Assembly: GCA_009699205.1 (NCBI GenBank)
Contig: WLOP01000001.1
Coordinates: 62,001 to 126,000, forward strand
DNA: 64,000 bases
Direction: 5' to 3'
DNA from: Actinomycetota bacterium
Lineage (GTDB): Bacteria; Actinomycetota; Actinomycetes; Nanopelagicales; Nanopelagicaceae
The first letter of the stretch is position 1; every line of letters starts with the position of its first letter. Positions 56,565-64,000 of the stretch are shown here, one piece after another. The translations under genes were made by a program, and so were the position numbers. Below the pieces are notes generated by a model. The model saw only the letters and a program-made list of their open reading frames with translations. It was not told where the DNA came from and made no database searches.

Positions 56565-57191
56565 ATGTCCAGCGCAACTGCCACGGCCCCTCGGGTCAAC
56601 CGCCCAAACCTCGTTGCAGTAGGAACGATCGTTTGGCTCTCCAGTGAATTAATGTTTTTCGCCGCACTCTTCGCGATGTATTTCACTACGCGCGCAGTGC
56701 AAGGTCCTTCAGTCTGGGCGCAATCAACAGAGATACTCAATATCCCTTTTGCCGCGATTAACACAACCGTGTTGGTTCTTTCATCTGTTACCTGTCAATT
56801 TGGCGTATTCGCTGCAGAACGTTTTCAATTCAAGCGCACTGAATCAATATTTAAATTTTCCAAATGGGGAATGCAAGAATGGTTTGTACTCACATTCTTG
56901 ATGGGCGCATTTTTCGTTGGCGGGCAAATCTTCGAATATGTAAATCTTGTTGGCGAAGGATTGACTATGTCTTCGCGCGCCTATGGATCTGTTTTCTATA
57001 TCGCTACAGGTTTCCACGGACTTCACGTAACAGGCGGCCTTGTAGCCTTCTTGCTCGTGCTCTTGCGGGTCAAGAAAGCTCGTCGATTTGGACATTCCCA
57101 GGCAACTACAGCCATTGTTGTTTCGTACTACTGGCACTTTGTTGACGTTGTATGGATCGCCCTTTTTTCCGCTATCTATCTAATTAAGTAA
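56565..57191 (+). CDS. ctaE: Cytochrome c oxidase subunit III
   Basis: 208 residues, five membrane helices: [20 protein letters not shown] at the start and [20 protein letters not shown] later, with [19 protein letters not shown] at the end, the classic subunit III ending. Ribosome binding site AGGAGAGG. Core subunit of the aa3 oxidase; first gene of ctaE-qcrCAB. Confidence 0.96.
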   Translation: MSSATATAPRVNRPNLVAVGTIVWLSSELMFFAALFAMYFTTRAVQGPSVWAQSTEILNIPFAAINTTVLVLSSVTCQFGVFAAERFQFKRTESIFKFSKWGMQEWFVLTFLMGAFFVGGQIFEYVNLVGEGLTMSSRAYGSVFYIATGFHGLHVTGGLVAFLLVLLRVKKARRFGHSQATTAIVVSYYWHFVDVVWIALFSAIYLIK

Positions 57192-57208
57192 TCGAAAGGA
57201 ACTCCTTC

Positions 57209-57997
57209 GTGAAGTCTTTATCGCGATACCGCAAACATCGCTACGCAAGCCCTTTACTACTGGTTTTTGCGCTCTTCATGATTGGAACTACTTTTTCGGT
57301 TGCCAGTGCAAGCACAAAGGAATCAGTGAATTTTGCCAGGAGCGCTGCAATAGATGAAGGTAAACAAATCTTTCTCAAAGGCTGCTCCTCATGCCACGGC
57401 CTCAACGCCGAAGGCGGAAAAATAGCCCCCTCACTCATTGGAGTCGGCGCAGCCTCAGTTGATTTTCAAGTGGGCACAGGCCGTATGCCAATGGCCGATA
57501 TGACCGTGCAAGCAATGCGCAAAAAACCCGCATACACCGCTGAAGAAGTAGCAGCACTTGCGGTATACGTAGCGTCTCTTGCTCCAGGACCTGCAATCCC
57601 TGGCGACGAGATTCTCACTTATGAACGTGATGGAAATACCGCGCAAGGCGGCGAACTATTTCGTACCAACTGCGCAATGTGCCATAACTTTGCCGGCCAA
57701 GGTGGTGCCCTCAGCCAAGGAAAATTTGCGCCAACGTTGATGGGTGTAGAACCAAAAGAAATTTATGAAGCGCTCATCACTGGACCGCAATCAATGCCAG
57801 TTTTCTCAGACAAGATTATTACCCCCGCCGAAAAACTCTCCATAATCAAGTGGATTAAAGCAGCAGAAGTAGAACCAAGTTTGGGCGGCGCAGCTCTTGG
57901 TCGCGTTGGCCCTGTAACAGAAGGATTATTGATTTGGACCCTCGGACTCGGACTGCTTATCGGTATTGCAGTCTGGCTAGCAACGAAAGCGAGATAG
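57209..57997 (+). CDS. qcrC: Di-haem cytochrome c subunit QcrC
   Basis: 262 residues with a GTG start and AAAGGAAC upstream. N-terminal membrane/signal segment, two CxxCH haem sites (CSSCHG near residue 56 and CAMCHN near residue 157) and a C-terminal membrane anchor LLIWTLGLGLLIGIAVWL. In Actinobacteria QcrC links the bc complex directly to the aa3 oxidase, replacing soluble cytochrome c. Between ctaE and qcrA. Confidence 0.96.
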   Translation: MKSLSRYRKHRYASPLLLVFALFMIGTTFSVASASTKESVNFARSAAIDEGKQIFLKGCSSCHGLNAEGGKIAPSLIGVGAASVDFQVGTGRMPMADMTVQAMRKKPAYTAEEVAALAVYVASLAPGPAIPGDEILTYERDGNTAQGGELFRTNCAMCHNFAGQGGALSQGKFAPTLMGVEPKEIYEALITGPQSMPVFSDKIITPAEKLSIIKWIKAAEVEPSLGGAALGRVGPVTEGLLIWTLGLGLLIGIAVWLATKAR

Positions 57998-58000
57998 TTA

Positions 58001-58993
58001 ATGTCACACGAAGTTGCGAACCTTTCTGATCCGGGATTGCCGGCCCACGTACATCGTGCAGCCGATTCCGACCCCAAAGCCGAAAAGAAAGCTGAGCGAC
58101 AGGTAGCAACGCTCTTTGGTTTATCGGCAGTGGGAACAATTCTCTTCATCGTCTCCTACATCTATATCCCTCTTGATCTTTTTATCTTTGTCCCCATTCT
58201 CGGTTCAACTAATGCGCACCAACTTTCCCTAGGTTTAGGTCTAGCAATCTCCTTACTCTGTATCGGACTTGGGGCGGTGCATTGGGCTAAAACGTTAATG
58301 CCAGATAACGAAGTCATCGCACAACGTCATGAGTTCCGCTCACCAGAAAGTGAAAGAAAAGAATTTGTTGCAGCGGCTAAAGAGGGCGCCAATGCAGCAG
58401 GGCTTGGACGTCGCTCTCTCATCAAACGCTCACTAGGGCTTTCTCTCGGGCTTGTTGGCCTCTCTCCTCTTTTACTCCTCCGCGATTTGGGCCCACTTCC
58501 TGGCAAAGAATTAGAGAAGACAAGTTGGAAAACTGGTACTCGTCTGGTCACCGATCCGGGAAACCGACCAATCAAACCTTCGGATCTTGAAGTTGGCGCA
58601 GTTGCGCAAGTACTTCCACAACTCAATCCTGACGAAGAACGAACTCTCAATAACATCGGTAAAGATGCCGTGCTGCTCATCCGTTTGCGTGTTGAAGATT
58701 TCCAATTATCTCCCGAGCGTTTAGCTTGGACTCACGAAGGAATCATCGCCTTCTCCAAGATTTGTTCGCACATGGGATGTGCTGTTGCACTCTACGAACA
58801 GCAAACTAAACATTTGCTCTGCCCTTGCCATCAATCCACTTTCGATGTTCCGCGAGCAGCAAAAGTGATCTTCGGCCCAGCCGCCCGTCCACTGCCGCAA
58901 CTAGCAATCACTGTGGATACTGAAGGTTATCTCGTAGCACAGAAACCATTCACTGAACCAGTCGGACCGAGTTTCTGGGAGCGTTCATCATGA
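58001..58993 (+). CDS. qcrA: Rieske iron-sulfur subunit QcrA
   Basis: 330 residues, long actinobacterial type. Three membrane segments (about 40-60, 65-90, 140-160), with a twin-arginine-like RRSLIKRSLG before the third. The [2Fe-2S] ligands are in CSHMGCAV and LCPCHQSTFD, giving the Cys-His pairs. Overlaps qcrB by 4 nt (ATGA). Confidence 0.95.
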   Translation: MSHEVANLSDPGLPAHVHRAADSDPKAEKKAERQVATLFGLSAVGTILFIVSYIYIPLDLFIFVPILGSTNAHQLSLGLGLAISLLCIGLGAVHWAKTLMPDNEVIAQRHEFRSPESERKEFVAAAKEGANAAGLGRRSLIKRSLGLSLGLVGLSPLLLLRDLGPLPGKELEKTSWKTGTRLVTDPGNRPIKPSDLEVGAVAQVLPQLNPDEERTLNNIGKDAVLLIRLRVEDFQLSPERLAWTHEGIIAFSKICSHMGCAVALYEQQTKHLLCPCHQSTFDVPRAAKVIFGPAARPLPQLAITVDTEGYLVAQKPFTEPVGPSFWERSS

Positions 58994-60576
58994 CATCACG
59001 CCAAAAAACTGCCGCTTCAGTTGCTAATTATGTCGATGAACGCACAGGCGCTGCAGCATGGATGAAGAAGAATCTCACTAAGGTATTTCCTGATCACTGG
59101 TCATTTATGCTCGGTGAAGTTGCCCTTTACTCATTCATTATTCTCTTGCTCTCAGGCACTTTTCTTAGCCTCTGGTTTGATCCATCTCAGAGAGAAGTGC
59201 TATATCAAGGTGATTACCAACCACTCAGCGGGATAAAGATGTCCGCGGCTTACGCATCGACGCTTCATATCTCCTTTGATATTCGTGGCGGTTTGTTAAT
59301 GCGCCAAATTCACCATTGGGCAGCGCTGCTCTTTATGGCAGCCATCGTTGCTCACTTGCTCCGAGTTTTCTTTACAGGTGCCTTCCGCAAGCCTCGCGAA
59401 TTCAACTGGATTATTGGCGTGGGGCTGCTCACCCTTGGAATTGTTGAAGGCTTTTTAGGCTATTCATTACCGGATGACCTTCTCTCAGGAACTGGAATCC
59501 GTATCGCTGAAGCAATTATTCAGGCTCTCCCAGTTGTTGGCTCCTATCTTTCATTCTTCGCTTTTGGTGGAGCCTTTCCGGGCGAAGCATTTATCCCCCG
59601 TATCTTCACGGTGCACGTTCTTTTATTGCCTGGAATCTTTCTTGCTCTTATCACCGTGCACCTGATGCTCGTTTGGTACCAGAAGCACACTCAGTACCCA
59701 GGACCTGGACGCACTGAAAAGAACGTTGTTGGGTATCCCTTGATGCCGATTTATATGGCAAAAGCTGGCGGATTCTTCTTCATTGTCTTCGGTATTACAG
59801 CATTTCTTTCCGCTGTTGCTTCGATTAACCCCATCTGGCTCTATGGTCCTTATACGCCAGGACAAATCTCAGCAGGATCACAACCCGACTGGTATATGGG
59901 TTGGCTCGATGGACTTGTACGTATGGCCCCACCTATCGAAACGCATGCATTCGGCCACACGATCTCTTGGAATATTTTGATACCAGGTTTGATCGTCCCT
60001 GGAATTCTCTTCACTGGAATGGCCTTGTACCCATTCATTGAGAGCTGGTTGACTGGCGATAAGCGCGAACATCATCTCCTTGATCGTCCCCGCAATGCGC
60101 CCAACCGCACAGCACTTGGTGCGATGTCCCTAACATTTATCTTGGTCACTCTACTTAACGGTGGCAATGACATTGTTGCGACGCATTTCTCACTGACGAT
60201 TAATCAAATCATGTGGTTTAGCCGTTTCGGAATCCTGATTCTGCCTCCCATTGCATTCGTTATAACTAAACGACTATGCCTCTCACTTCAACGTGCAGAT
60301 CGTGACGTTGTCCTGCATGGGGTCGAATCTGGCACTCTCCTTCGTTTGCCCACTGGTGAATTTGTAGAGGTTCACACTCCCCTCACTGCGGAACAATCTT
60401 GGACCTTAACGCAGCACGAACAACGGCCAGCCCTAGAGCTGCCAGAGGAAGATAACCACGGGGTAGCCCGCGGGAAAGTTCTGCGCAATAAGCTCAGGAG
60501 CCGTATGAGCCGCGCCGCGGTCGAAGAGGTTACTAAACCCAACAGCGATGACATGAAAGAAATTGAAGGACACTAA
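58990..60576 (+). CDS. qcrB: Cytochrome b subunit QcrB
   Basis: 528 residues, long actinobacterial cytochrome b. Haem ligand helices: QIHHWAALLFMAAIVAHLLR and FTVHVLLLPGIFLALITVHL; quinol-site motif PDWYMGWLDG replaces PEWY, usual for this group. A soluble C-terminal tail of about 120 residues follows the last helix. With QcrA and QcrC it forms the bc1-aa3 supercomplex. A 45-base gap without a clear terminator follows. Confidence 0.96.
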   Translation: MTSRQKTAASVANYVDERTGAAAWMKKNLTKVFPDHWSFMLGEVALYSFIILLLSGTFLSLWFDPSQREVLYQGDYQPLSGIKMSAAYASTLHISFDIRGGLLMRQIHHWAALLFMAAIVAHLLRVFFTGAFRKPREFNWIIGVGLLTLGIVEGFLGYSLPDDLLSGTGIRIAEAIIQALPVVGSYLSFFAFGGAFPGEAFIPRIFTVHVLLLPGIFLALITVHLMLVWYQKHTQYPGPGRTEKNVVGYPLMPIYMAKAGGFFFIVFGITAFLSAVASINPIWLYGPYTPGQISAGSQPDWYMGWLDGLVRMAPPIETHAFGHTISWNILIPGLIVPGILFTGMALYPFIESWLTGDKREHHLLDRPRNAPNRTALGAMSLTFILVTLLNGGNDIVATHFSLTINQIMWFSRFGILILPPIAFVITKRLCLSLQRADRDVVLHGVESGTLLRLPTGEFVEVHTPLTAEQSWTLTQHEQRPALELPEEDNHGVARGKVLRNKLRSRMSRAAVEEVTKPNSDDMKEIEGH

Positions 60577-60609
60577 CCCCTCCTATTGATTTTTCATTTT
60601 TATGGCGGT

Positions 60610-60615
60610 TAATCT
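60610..60615 (+). promoter_or_regulatory. -10 element for leaderless propeller protein transcript
   Basis: TAATCT, six bases (GCGTCA), then the ATG at 60622. It gives this gene a promoter separate from qcrCAB; no ribosome binding site is visible. Confidence 0.5.
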
Positions 60616-60621
60616 GCGTCA

Positions 60622-62160
60622 ATGAAAAGCTCCTCCCTGAAGGTTTTGTCTATAGCAACCGCACTCGCGCTCTTCTCCTATCCGATCGCCCAAGGGGCCG
60701 CCAATACACCTGGAAGCAAATGCACGAAAGTTGGGGCCCTCGCCAAATCAGGAGCTACCCCTGTTAAGTGTGTGAAGAGCGGTAAGAAATCTATCTGGCA
60801 GAAAATTGTCACACCGAAACCAAAAGCGAGCACACCTGCAACTACTGCAACAACTCAACCTTCGACCAACCCTTCGCCATCAGCGACACCGGAGAACTCC
60901 CAGAATCCTCAAGAATCCAATCAGCCACCAATGCCCGGTAACCCATGTTCGTTGGAGGGTGAAGTTCAAAAAGTTGGTACAGGATCGATTGCTTGTACCG
61001 GTGGAACGTGGCAACCAGTGAACAATGGCAACAATTCCGGTGGCCCAGGAAATACCACTGCAGAAACAAAGGAAATTACTCAATGGGGCTACCTGAGTTC
61101 TATCACGAGTGGAAATGGTTTAGGAAACGTTTCAGATGCAGCCCTGGTCGAAGTTTCCCCAGGAACAATCCGTGTCTACTTTAAGAATGGCAATGACACA
61201 CAATCTCATCTTTCGGGGTTCGATAATTTCATTCACTCAGCTCTGTCTACCGATAGTGGTAAAACTTGGACCGTTGAAAGTGGAGTTCGAATGCAAGTCA
61301 CCTCCCCTGTCGAAGTTTTACCTAAGACAGGCGGTGGTTTTCAAGCTTGGGGCTGGGCGCATTCGCCATCTGGGGATTCCATGTACTACGCCGAATCTGC
61401 CGATGGATTAACTTTTACTCCAATCACAATTGCGGGTCTTGATATCAGCAAATGTAAAACATCTTCAGGCGCTGCCATGGGACCACTTGGAGATCCTGCA
61501 ATCGTAAAACTTGCAAATGGCACCTGGCTCCTGCATGCCCAAGGCTTCGGTGTCGGAAACACTGGCCCCACCTTTGCGCGTTGGGCATGTGTAGCTACTT
61601 CTACCGACGGTAAAAATTGGACACCGGTCCAATCCCTTTCTTATGGCGGAAACCCTGATGTTGAAACTAATCCCAACATCTATATGAATAAATCAGGGCA
61701 AGTGGAATGGATGTGGCCATCTCCCCTCGGAGTAATTACCAAATTGGGCGATGGAAGTACCTATGGGGATTCAATCACCTATATAAAAGCTGGTGACCCA
61801 GAGAGGCTCGATCTCTCCGATGGTACAGAATTATTCGCGATGGGCGGATTCGATGATCGCGCAGGTGGGGTCATTACCTTTGCCAAACGTTTAAGCAATA
61901 GTTACAACGTTTCATCTCTCATGGGAGGGCCATCCTCTGGAGGTTCCCCTAACTCTAAACTCACATGGAAGGTGAGCGGTACGAGCGAAGCTCAGATTAC
62001 TGTCTGGAATTTCTGCCTTAATAAGAAAGTTTCAGATATTTCAGGTGCAACCGTAGCCATGACCACTGTGAGCGGATCGGTAACTGTAATCGCGACCGAT
62101 CCGGCTAATACGCATTCATGTGTAGGAATACTCGTGGGACCCGAGAAGATAATTGGGTAA
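60622..62160 (+). CDS. Secreted beta-propeller (sialidase-like) protein with Cys-pair N-terminal modules
   Basis: 512 residues. Signal peptide (1-26). A small module with Cys34 and Cys50 (GSKCTKVGALAKSG then KCVKSGKKSIWQK), a T/P/S linker, a second Cys-pair region (NPCSLEG, then ACTGGTWQP), then from about 150 a propeller-like region with Asp-box motifs STDSGKTW (209-216), SADGLTF and STDGKNW (327-333). Such propellers occur in sialidases and other glycan-binding or hydrolysing proteins; catalytic residues cannot be assigned by eye. Probably an exported glycan-active or binding protein. Placed between qcrB and the ctaF/ctaD genes. Confidence 0.65.
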   Translation: MKSSSLKVLSIATALALFSYPIAQGAANTPGSKCTKVGALAKSGATPVKCVKSGKKSIWQKIVTPKPKASTPATTATTQPSTNPSPSATPENSQNPQESNQPPMPGNPCSLEGEVQKVGTGSIACTGGTWQPVNNGNNSGGPGNTTAETKEITQWGYLSSITSGNGLGNVSDAALVEVSPGTIRVYFKNGNDTQSHLSGFDNFIHSALSTDSGKTWTVESGVRMQVTSPVEVLPKTGGGFQAWGWAHSPSGDSMYYAESADGLTFTPITIAGLDISKCKTSSGAAMGPLGDPAIVKLANGTWLLHAQGFGVGNTGPTFARWACVATSTDGKNWTPVQSLSYGGNPDVETNPNIYMNKSGQVEWMWPSPLGVITKLGDGSTYGDSITYIKAGDPERLDLSDGTELFAMGGFDDRAGGVITFAKRLSNSYNVSSLMGGPSSGGSPNSKLTWKVSGTSEAQITVWNFCLNKKVSDISGATVAMTTVSGSVTVIATDPANTHSCVGILVGPEKIIG

Positions 62161-62175
62161 TTCCAACACTATTGC

Positions 62176-62661
62176 TTAAGCTAAGGATTCATCCAATGTG
62201 GGATCGTATGTGTCACCTGAAGTGTCGGGGTAATACACAATAAAGAAGTTGTTTGATGAGGTCCCTTTTTGTCCGTTAGCGGCTACGACAAGGACGCGAT
62301 ACTTAAATTCGCCATCGCAATAGACTCCATCGCAATAGGGATTGAAATCCAAAATTGCAGTCCCTTTTGCGTTCGTCTTTGCGGTTGATTCGGTTTTCCA
62401 TTTCTTGTCGAAAAACTGTAATCGAACTTCTCGGACCGGTTTGAAAGGTTTTATCGCAACGGAGATATAACAGCTCCAGTCGACCTCGGATTCGAAAAAG
62501 GCATACTCGCCTTCTTCATCATAATAATCAGAGCAATCACCGTTGATATAGTACGAAACTTTTTGAGCGGTAACCGCTGAAGCCAACGTTGGAGAGTTAT
62601 AGGAGATCGCAAATAAGAGAGCCACTAATAGGGCAATCCTTTTCTTACGAGCTAAAATCAT
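62176..62661 (-). CDS. Secreted protein of unknown function
   Basis: 161 residues from the ATG at 62661, with GGGAG upstream; in-frame sequence further upstream lies inside ctaF and lacks a signal peptide at its start. Signal peptide RIALLVALLFAISYNSPTLA. The mature part is rich in Tyr and Asp with six cysteines in pairs (GDCSDYY, DWSCYIS, PYCDGVYCDG), suggesting a small disulfide-bonded extracellular beta domain. No family recognised. Convergent with the propeller gene, 15 bases apart. Confidence 0.65.
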   Translation of the reverse strand: MILARKKRIALLVALLFAISYNSPTLASAVTAQKVSYYINGDCSDYYDEEGEYAFFESEVDWSCYISVAIKPFKPVREVRLQFFDKKWKTESTAKTNAKGTAILDFNPYCDGVYCDGEFKYRVLVVAANGQKGTSSNNFFIVYYPDTSGDTYDPTLDESLA

Positions 62662-62725
62662 TTTTTCTCCCTTTTCGCAGCAGGTATTAGCCAATCCTAA
62701 ACTGAGAATGAACTGAGAGCAAGCA

Positions 62726-63124
62726 TTAATGAGATGGCGAAGGCTTTTCATATTCAGTAACAAATCCAATGATGCTGATCACTAGCGCACCGACGGCAAT
62801 AAAGGTGAGCCACCATCCGATAATCAAACCTAACCCAGCAGCACAGGCAGATAAGGCCACTGGTAGGGGCCACCATGAGTGAGGGCTGTAGAACCCTAAT
62901 TCGCCTGCTCCATCTGCAATTTCGCCTTGAAGATTATCTTCGGGCAATACCCCACCTAATCGGCGGTGCGAGAACCAAAGGTAGAAGGCAACAAGGCCTG
63001 CGAGGGCACCACTCAAACCCATGGCGGTGATGCCAACCGCTTCGCCACCTATCTGCCAATAGATGATGGTCATCATAAAATAGAAGAGCGTTAAACCAAG
63101 AAAGAGACGGTAACTAACTTTCAT
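62726..63124 (-). CDS. ctaF: Cytochrome c oxidase subunit IV, actinobacterial type
   Basis: 132 residues from the ATG at 63124, four bases after the ctaD stop. Four membrane helices in two pairs: YRLFLGLTLFYFMMTIIYW and GITAMGLSGALAGLVAFYLW, then a polar region with GAGELGFYSPHSWWPLP, then two more. The F-x-P-x-S-x-W-P pattern is typical of CtaF. Small subunit of the aa3 oxidase. Confidence 0.92.
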   Translation of the reverse strand: MKVSYRLFLGLTLFYFMMTIIYWQIGGEAVGITAMGLSGALAGLVAFYLWFSHRRLGGVLPEDNLQGEIADGAGELGFYSPHSWWPLPVALSACAAGLGLIIGWWLTFIAVGALVISIIGFVTEYEKPSPSH

Positions 63125-63128
63125 CGGA

Positions 63129-64000
63129 TCAATGCCCTTCAGTCTTGATGTCGGGGTGATGGAGGTCAAAAGCCGGACGCTCGGTACGAATACGTGGCAT
63201 CGAAGTGAAGTTATGGCGAGGCGGTGGGCAAGACGTGGCCCATTCAAGAGAAGCTCCATGGCCCCAAGGATCGTCAACGTTCACCATTGGTGATTGGCGT
63301 GTGATCCACACGTTCACCAAAAAGGGAATCATCGACGCAGCCAGCAAGAAAGCGCCAATGGTAGAAATACCATTCATAAAGGTGAAGCCGTCGGTAGGCA
63401 AATAATCTGCATAACGACGAGGGAAGCCCTTAATTCCAAGCCAATGTTGAATGAGGAATGTGAGATGGAAACCGAAGAAGGTCATCCAGAAATGAACTTT
63501 GCCTAAGCGCTCATTGAGCATCTTGCCTGTCATCTTTGGCCACCAGAAATAGAACCCTGCGAACATCGCGAAAACAACGGTTCCGAACAAGACGTAATGA
63601 AAATGAGCTACCACGAAATATGAAGCTGAAACAGCAAAATCCAACGGTGGTGAAGCCAGAATAATTCCTGTCAAACCACCCATAAGGAAGGTAATAAGGA
63701 AGCCGACAGTCCATAGCATCGGAGTTTCGAAAGTTACTGAACCTCGCCACATAGTGCCGATCCAGTTGAAGAACTTAACGCCTGTCGGAACACCAATTAA
63801 GAAAGTCATGAACGAGAAGAAGGGAAGAAGTACTTGCCCTGTTGCAAATAAATGGTGAGCCCAGACGGATACAGAGAGAGCTGCAATCGCAATCGTTGCT
63901 GCGATAAGCCCTTTGTAACCGAAGATAGGTTTGCGGCTGAAAACCGGAAGAATTTCAGTGGCAATGCCAAAGAAAGGTAAGGCCAAAATATAGACCTCAG
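63129..64000 (-). CDS. ctaD: Cytochrome c oxidase subunit I, C-terminal part
   Basis: About 290 codons in the window; the gene continues past the right edge. The visible part begins at [20 protein letters not shown], placing the Tyr of the Tyr-His crosslink at the edge, then [10 protein letters not shown] (the Cu-B histidine pair), THE K-pathway-side [11 protein letters not shown], and [16 protein letters not shown] with the haem a and a3 histidines. Catalytic subunit of the terminal oxidase. ctaC and the N terminus of CtaD are presumably just outside the window. Confidence 0.97.
   Translation of the reverse strand, partial: EVYILALPFFGIATEILPVFSRKPIFGYKGLIAATIAIAALSVSVWAHHLFATGQVLLPFFSFMTFLIGVPTGVKFFNWIGTMWRGSVTFETPMLWTVGFLITFLMGGLTGIILASPPLDFAVSASYFVVAHFHYVLFGTVVFAMFAGFYFWWPKMTGKMLNERLGKVHFWMTFFGFHLTFLIQHWLGIKGFPRRYADYLPTDGFTFMNGISTIGAFLLAASMIPFLVNVWITRQSPMVNVDDPWGHGASLEWATSCPPPRHNFTSMPRIRTERPAFDLHHPDIKTEGH

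Noticed and set aside
62662-62769. Longer start for the secreted 161-residue protein
   Set aside because: The extension overlaps ctaF, pushes the signal peptide inward and lacks a ribosome binding site, whereas GGGAG precedes the ATG at 62661.

Overview
The window looks like a core-genome segment of a streamlined, moderately AT-rich actinobacterium. Evidence for Actinobacteria: a BldD regulator divergent from pyrR, an mIHF nucleoid protein next to (here fused to) guanylate kinase, a phosphatidylinositol mannoside cluster (pgsA-patA-pimA), a qcrCAB cytochrome bc complex with di-haem QcrC, and CtaF. Intergenic gaps are tiny, many genes overlap by 1-32 nt, many transcription units seem to be leaderless, and genes usual in these clusters (yajC, apt) are missing. 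Low GC plus compaction suggests a freshwater acI-type lineage (Nanopelagicales). That placement is inference; there is no rRNA gene here. I see no prophage, insertion sequence, CRISPR array or plasmid gene, and no gene-free stretch longer than about 200 bases.

Layout. 1-10909 (minus): pyrR-pyrB-pyrC-carA-carB-pyrK-pyrD-pyrF, then a fused mIHF-guanylate kinase gene, rpoZ and the start of coaBC; a PyrR-binding RNA loop lies in the pyrR leader. 11027-11530 (plus): bldD with a complete c-di-GMP signature. 11527-18573 (minus): nusB, efp, aroQBKC, a prepilin peptidase, aroE, mltG, ruvX. 18570-28299 (minus): alaS, a DUF948 protein, an FtsH-like membrane protease, a lipoprotein, aspS, hisS, an MBL hydrolase. 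28498-29838 (plus): DUF349 protein with a structured leader. 29835-43411 (minus): rel, secF, secD, ruvBAC, yebC, pdxTS, a DUF3048 lipoprotein, a LemA-like protein, pimA, patA, pgsA. 43436-44023 (plus): a degenerate EF-G-like protein. 44024-48307 (minus): HIT phosphorylase, thrS, pabC, pabB.

48378-50213 (plus): tRNA-Gly, tRNA-Cys, a cupin gene, tRNA-Val, an acetyltransferase and a LysE exporter; then a PAP2 membrane protein (minus). 50977-53548 (plus): a translationally coupled trio of a two-domain surface protein, a 58-residue membrane protein and an EamA transporter. 53524-56407: a lipase-like hydrolase, a DnaQ exonuclease, trpD and a pseudo-receiver. 56565-60576 (plus): ctaE-qcrCAB. 60622-64000: two secreted proteins, then ctaF and the 3' part of ctaD (minus).

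Together the genes cover de novo pyrimidine, chorismate, folate-precursor and PLP synthesis, tRNA charging, stringent response, Holliday-junction processing, protein export, PIM lipids and terminal respiration. The most unusual items are the mIHF-Gmk fusion, the pseudo-GTPase derived from EF-G domain I, the PyrR RNA loop, BldD's retained c-di-GMP motif, the structured DUF349 leader, and the recurrent -10 hexamer exactly six bases before start codons.
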